From positions 1 through 64,000 of the forward strand of contig CANJQU010000009.1 in assembly GCA_947476485.1 (NCBI GenBank): a stretch of 64,000 nucleotides of DNA, read 5' to 3'. Made by a program: the position numbers and the translations under genes. The stretch comes from Chitinophagaceae bacterium (GTDB lineage: Bacteria; Bacteroidota; Bacteroidia; Chitinophagales; Chitinophagaceae). The notes under the pieces are model-generated. The model ran no database searches. It saw nothing but the letters and a program-made list of their open reading frames with translations, and was not told where the DNA came from. Below are positions 60,856 to 64,000 of the stretch, piece after piece. Position 1 is the stretch's first letter, and each line of letters starts with the position of its first letter.

Positions 60856-63279
60856 ATGCTTCGAAAACCAGCCTGTTTATCTGTTTTTTTTCTCTTCACG
60901 TGCTTATGTGCATTTGCTCAGCATGGCACGATAAGCGGCATAGTGCGGGACGATAAAGGTAAGCCCCTGGAGTTTGCGATCGTAGCTGATGCGGCAACAG
61001 GTATAGGGGCATACACTAACGCCAAAGGCTTCTACCTGCTTGAAGTACCGGCAGAGAAAAACCTGAGCATTGTTTATTCCTACCAACGGGAAAAAGTGCA
61101 TAAAGTGATACGTCTTTCGGCCAGTGAGCTGCGCACTATAGACGTGACCCTAAAAGTAAATTCAAGCGAACTGAAAGAGTTTGTGTTCAAGGATACCAGA
61201 ACCCGCTTTGAAGCTGGTAGCGTGGTCATCGATCCAGCATTGGCTTTCGTCAACCCTGGCCCCACCGGAGGTATTGAGGCCTTGATAAAACTGGCAGTGG
61301 GCTCTCACAATGAGCTTACATCGCAATATAGTGTGCGCGGCGGGAACTACGATGAGAACCTCGTCTATGTAAATGATTTTGAGATATACAGGCCTTTCCT
61401 GGTGCGCAGCGGACAGCAGGAAGGATTAAGCTTCATTAACCCTGCACTCGTTTCAAACGTGAATTTTTCCGTAGGTGGTTTCCAGGCTAAGTATGGAGAT
61501 AAAATGGCCAGTGTGCTGGATGTGTCTTACAAACGTCCTAACAAGTTCTCAGGTTCTGTGATGATGAGCCTCCTGGGCGCAAGCCTGCACCTGGAGGGCG
61601 CATCTAAAAACCGCAAGCTTACCTACTTAATTGGCGCAAGGCAGAAAAGCAATCAGTACCTGTTACAGTCGCAACCTACCAAGGGTATTTATAATCCCTC
61701 CTTCTCCGACCTGCAGGCTTTGGTGAATTATCGCATCAACAGCCGGTGGGAACTGGAAATGATCGCTAATTATGCACGGAACAGGTTTACATTTTTTCCC
61801 GAAACGCAAACTGCGAGCTTTGGCGTCCTGAACCAGGCCTACCAGCTAGATGTCTTTTACCAGGGGAGTGAGTTCGACCAGTTTGACTCACGGTTTGGCG
61901 GCGTTTCAGCTACCTATCATTCCCGCGACTCTCTTTTAAAATTAAAATTCCTTGCGTCGGGCTTCCAGACCACTGAGTTTGAGACCTATGATATAAACGG
62001 CCAATACCTGTTCGGCGAGTTGCAGACGGATATGAGTAAGTCGAATTTCGGGCAGATAAAAACCTACCTCGGCACTGGCGGCATACAGGATTTTGCAAGG
62101 AACTACCTTAATGTGAGTGTGGGTGATGTAGGCTTCCGTGGTTCATATGATGCCCGGAAGAACTTCATCCAGTTTGGAGCTAACGGAACTGTTACCAGCA
62201 TCAGTGATGACCTGCATGAGTGGCAACGCAGGGACTCTGCCGCGTTTTCCCAGCCTTACATCCCCGCAAGGCTGCAAATGGCATATTTTTATCACTCATC
62301 TGCTAATTTCAACTATGCGCGTGTAAGTGCCTTTATCCAGGATAACATACACTTTGATTCACTCAATAAATTCACTGCAACCGTCGGAGTGCGTTTTAAC
62401 TATAGTGCACTCAATGGCGAGTTTATCACTAGCCCGCGTGTGCAACTGGCATTCAAACCGGTTTGGAAAAAAGACTGGGTGTTCAAATTCTCAACAGGGC
62501 TTTACGCACAACCACCCTTTTACCGCGAGATGCGCGATCTTACCGGGGGCGTGAATTTGCAGCTCAGGGCACAGAAATCTTACCAGGTAGTGTTAGGCTC
62601 TGACTATAATTTTAAAATGTATGGAAGGCCGTTCAAGATAACCGCTGAAACCTATTATAAAAAGCTGTGGGACCTTGACCCATACTACTACGACAATGTA
62701 CGCATCAGGTATACGGGTAAGAATGACGCTATAGGCTATGTATATGGTGGCGAAGTCCGCTTGTATGGCGACCTGGTCAAAGATGCCACTTCCTGGATCA
62801 GTATTGGCATGATGAAGGCCGACCAAAAAGTTACGGACAGCACCAGCATACCTGGCTACGCGAATTATTTTCCCCTACCCTCTGACCAAAGGTTTTCGCT
62901 GGGTATGTATTTCGAGGATTACCTGCCACGCAACAAAAATTTCAAGGTTCACATAAGCGCCATCTATGCTACCGGCCTTCCGGTAGGGTCCCCTAATGGT
63001 CACTTGTTCCAACGTACATTGCGCCTTCCAGATTACAAGCGAGTTGATATTGGCTTCTCGGCATTGTTACTGGATGCAGCTCGTAAAAACCATCCCGCAC
63101 ACAGCTTTTTCAATAACATGAAAAGCATATGGGCAAGCCTGGAAGTATTTAACCTGCTCAGCATACAGAATACGTTATCTTACACATGGATACAGGACCA
63201 GACCAGTCAAAAAGTATATGCTGTGCCGAATCGTCTCACATCACGCCTACTGAACCTGAAACTGATGTTCAATTTTTAA
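60856..63279 (+). CDS. TonB-dependent receptor with carboxypeptidase-like N-domain
   Basis: 807 residues. Signal peptide ('CLSVFFLFTCLCAFAQ'), then a CarboxypepD_reg-like domain ('GTISGIVRDDKGKPLEFAIVADAATG'), a plug-like region ('SQYSVRGGNYDENLVYVNDFEIYRP') and a C-terminal barrel ending in an aromatic residue ('LKLMFNF'). It is shorter than SusC proteins and has no SusD partner next to it, so it is not a polysaccharide utilisation pair. Transport substrate unknown. Confidence 0.82.
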   Translation: MLRKPACLSVFFLFTCLCAFAQHGTISGIVRDDKGKPLEFAIVADAATGIGAYTNAKGFYLLEVPAEKNLSIVYSYQREKVHKVIRLSASELRTIDVTLKVNSSELKEFVFKDTRTRFEAGSVVIDPALAFVNPGPTGGIEALIKLAVGSHNELTSQYSVRGGNYDENLVYVNDFEIYRPFLVRSGQQEGLSFINPALVSNVNFSVGGFQAKYGDKMASVLDVSYKRPNKFSGSVMMSLLGASLHLEGASKNRKLTYLIGARQKSNQYLLQSQPTKGIYNPSFSDLQALVNYRINSRWELEMIANYARNRFTFFPETQTASFGVLNQAYQLDVFYQGSEFDQFDSRFGGVSATYHSRDSLLKLKFLASGFQTTEFETYDINGQYLFGELQTDMSKSNFGQIKTYLGTGGIQDFARNYLNVSVGDVGFRGSYDARKNFIQFGANGTVTSISDDLHEWQRRDSAAFSQPYIPARLQMAYFYHSSANFNYARVSAFIQDNIHFDSLNKFTATVGVRFNYSALNGEFITSPRVQLAFKPVWKKDWVFKFSTGLYAQPPFYREMRDLTGGVNLQLRAQKSYQVVLGSDYNFKMYGRPFKITAETYYKKLWDLDPYYYDNVRIRYTGKNDAIGYVYGGEVRLYGDLVKDATSWISIGMMKADQKVTDSTSIPGYANYFPLPSDQRFSLGMYFEDYLPRNKNFKVHISAIYATGLPVGSPNGHLFQRTLRLPDYKRVDIGFSALLLDAARKNHPAHSFFNNMKSIWASLEVFNLLSIQNTLSYTWIQDQTSQKVYAVPNRLTSRLLNLKLMFNF

Positions 63280-63391
63280 CCTATTACCCACCTGAACAGG
63301 GCATTTTCGACGTATTTTATAATACAGCATCCTCCGAAACGCTTGCCTGCAGCGCACTTTCGCTATGATAATAATTTTATCAGAAAAACAT

Positions 63392-63421
63392 TTTGTGGGA
63401 AAGGGTATATTCTTATCTTTG
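63392..63421 (+). promoter_or_regulatory. Promoter of the tRNA-Lys gene
   Basis: TTTG (63392-63395), an 18-nt spacer and a perfect TATCTTTG (63414-63421), 50 nt upstream of the tRNA. Confidence 0.7.
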
Positions 63422-63470
63422 CGCTCCCAATGACTGTTTTAATACAGCCGTTGTTCAGTTCTTACTTTAT

Positions 63471-63543
63471 GATTTCGTAGCTCAGTTGGTAGAGCAATAC
63501 ACTTTTAATGTATGGGTCTTGGGTTCGAGTCCCAACGGAATCA
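63471..63543 (+). tRNA. tRNA-Lys (anticodon UUU)
   Basis: 73 nt with a full cloverleaf. Acceptor stem GATTTCG / CGGAATC (one G-U pair), D arm 'AGCTCAGTTGGTAGAGC', anticodon arm ATACA-CTTTTAA-TGTAT with anticodon TTT, and T arm TTGGG-TTCGAGT-CCCAA, followed by discriminator A. The 3' CCA is not encoded. Confidence 0.97.
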
Positions 63544-63547
63544 CTTC

Positions 63548-63583
63548 AAGCCTCTGGAAGCAACACTTTCAGGGGCTTTTTTT
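63548..63583 (+). terminator. Terminator of tRNA-Lys
   Basis: aagcctctg / caggggctt stem (one G-U) with a 13-nt loop and a run of T residues, starting 5 nt after the tRNA. Confidence 0.7.
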
Positions 63584-63826
63584 ATGCAGGTGGCAGTTTA
63601 GGTGGCACTTGCAATTATCATACCTCATGCCGCAACTAATAACATACACGCTCACTAATAGCAGCGTTGCCCGGCTATTTCAAAAAATAATTCAAAATTT
63701 AACCAACTTATTTTTCTGTTCTGTTGTCTATTATAGTACAAAAGAATTTTCAAATCACTTATGACCTACGGACAAATGACGGCAAGTTCAATACAAAATA
63801 AATTTCACAACAAAACGTTAAATTTA

Positions 63827-63858
63827 TTTGTTTTTTCCAATAACCTGACGTATCTTTG
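63827..63858 (+). promoter_or_regulatory. Strong promoter near the window end
   Basis: TTTG (63827-63830), a 20-nt spacer and a perfect TATCTTTG (63851-63858), the same -7 box as the tRNA promoter. It points into the cut gene at the window edge. Confidence 0.65.
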
Positions 63859-63941
63859 TGTAACAAATAAGGGGTAGTAAAACACCCGGAAATTTCATCT
63901 CATAGGCAATTAATTTTGCCACCCACGGAGTTACACCTTAA

Positions 63942-64000
63942 ATGGTTGGGCTGCGACTAATAGGATTACCAAACGAGTTCCCACGAATTTCATTTGACGT
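63942..64000 (+). CDS. Partial 5' end of an unidentified gene
   Basis: ATG at 63942 opens a frame ('MVGLRLIGLPNEFPRISFD...') that has no stop to the end of the window. It lies ~85 nt after a strong promoter. Too short to assign; the leader could instead belong to a non-coding RNA. Confidence 0.25.
   Translation, partial: MVGLRLIGLPNEFPRISFD

Larger units (their letters stand above)
63544..63941. other. Intergenic region after the tRNA
   Basis: About 400 bp. It holds the tRNA terminator, an A/T-rich stretch with no convincing gene, and a strong promoter near its end (63827-63858). The 123-aa track ORF that runs through the tRNA is not a gene. No second copy of the tRNA 3' end was found, so no att site is supported. 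Confidence 0.5.

Noticed and set aside
60856-63279. Polysaccharide utilisation locus (SusC/SusD)
   Set aside because: The receptor is short for SusC, no SusD or glycoside hydrolase gene is adjacent.
63393-63764. 123-aa ORF over the tRNA
   Set aside because: It runs through tRNA-Lys and its terminator; no protein-like features.
63471-64000. Integrative element at tRNA-Lys
   Set aside because: No integrase, att duplication or composition change can be seen before the window ends.

Overview
The window reads as a chromosomal segment of a Bacteroidota bacterium, most likely of the Chitinophagales/Chitinophagaceae type. Four predicted secreted proteins end in type IX secretion (T9SS) sorting domains: three of type A and one of type B (CHU_C-like). 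Promoters follow the Bacteroidota pattern TTTG-N(18-21)-TAnnTTTG. The gene set includes DUF4295 next to rpmB-rpmG, an S46 dipeptidyl peptidase, GSCFA, DUF6089, a GldM-like domain, bacillithiol genes and a TonB-dependent receptor with a carboxypeptidase-regulatory-like N-terminus. There are no phage, transposase, CRISPR, conjugation or rRNA genes. Most of the window is ordinary chromosomal backbone with several unusual surface and secreted proteins.

Layout. 0-7 kb: membrane glycosyltransferase, small hypothetical, bifunctional FtcD, DUF885 lipoprotein and bacilliredoxin. 7-16 kb: one 9.3 kb gene for a giant repetitive T9SS adhesin with 26 copies of an ~88-residue module plus Ig-like repeats. 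17-21.5 kb: membrane TPR protein, bshB1 (bacillithiol), a GT2/polysaccharide deacetylase pair, and rpmB-rpmG-DUF4295. 22-23 kb: two stand-alone response regulators and small proteins. 23.5-28.2 kb: a minus-strand run efp, accB, accC, rfbB, rfbA. 28.4-34.4 kb: a T9SS protein, lpdA, a LutC-like protein and recN. 34.5-39.7 kb: a hypothetical, a 67-bp tandem hairpin repeat, an S46 peptidase, and a predicted six-bladed propeller protein with a type B sorting domain. 40-46.5 kb: an AhpC/AhpD pair, an orphan histidine kinase, pcm, GSCFA, a SET-domain protein and an outer-membrane protein. 46.7-56.9 kb: DEAD-box helicase, DUF6089, GldM-like protein, polyprenyl synthase, OmpA/TSP3 protein, two paralogous lipoproteins and a cleaved-adhesin T9SS protein. 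57-63.3 kb: grpE-dnaJ, TPR lipoprotein, rpe and a TonB-dependent receptor. 63.5 kb: tRNA-Lys(UUU), then a strong promoter and a gene cut by the window edge.

Genes that work together. Thiol and oxidative defence is covered by bshB1 (bacillithiol synthesis), bacilliredoxin, AhpC with AhpD, and dihydrolipoyl dehydrogenase, which could feed AhpD. efp-accB-accC joins translation and fatty-acid synthesis. It lies beside rfbB-rfbA (dTDP-sugar synthesis), which matters because this EF-P carries Arg at the position rhamnosylated in EarP-dependent EF-Ps. grpE-dnaJ form a chaperone operon.

I do not see a clearly new multi-gene system. The most useful leads are the Arg32-type EF-P next to rfbBA, the higher-order repeat structure of the giant adhesin, the 67-bp twin-hairpin repeat, an A/T-rich motif that recurs directly after three stop codons, several promoters that imply leaderless mRNAs, and an orphan GldM-like periplasmic protein. 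All functional calls come from reading motifs by eye; no database search was run.
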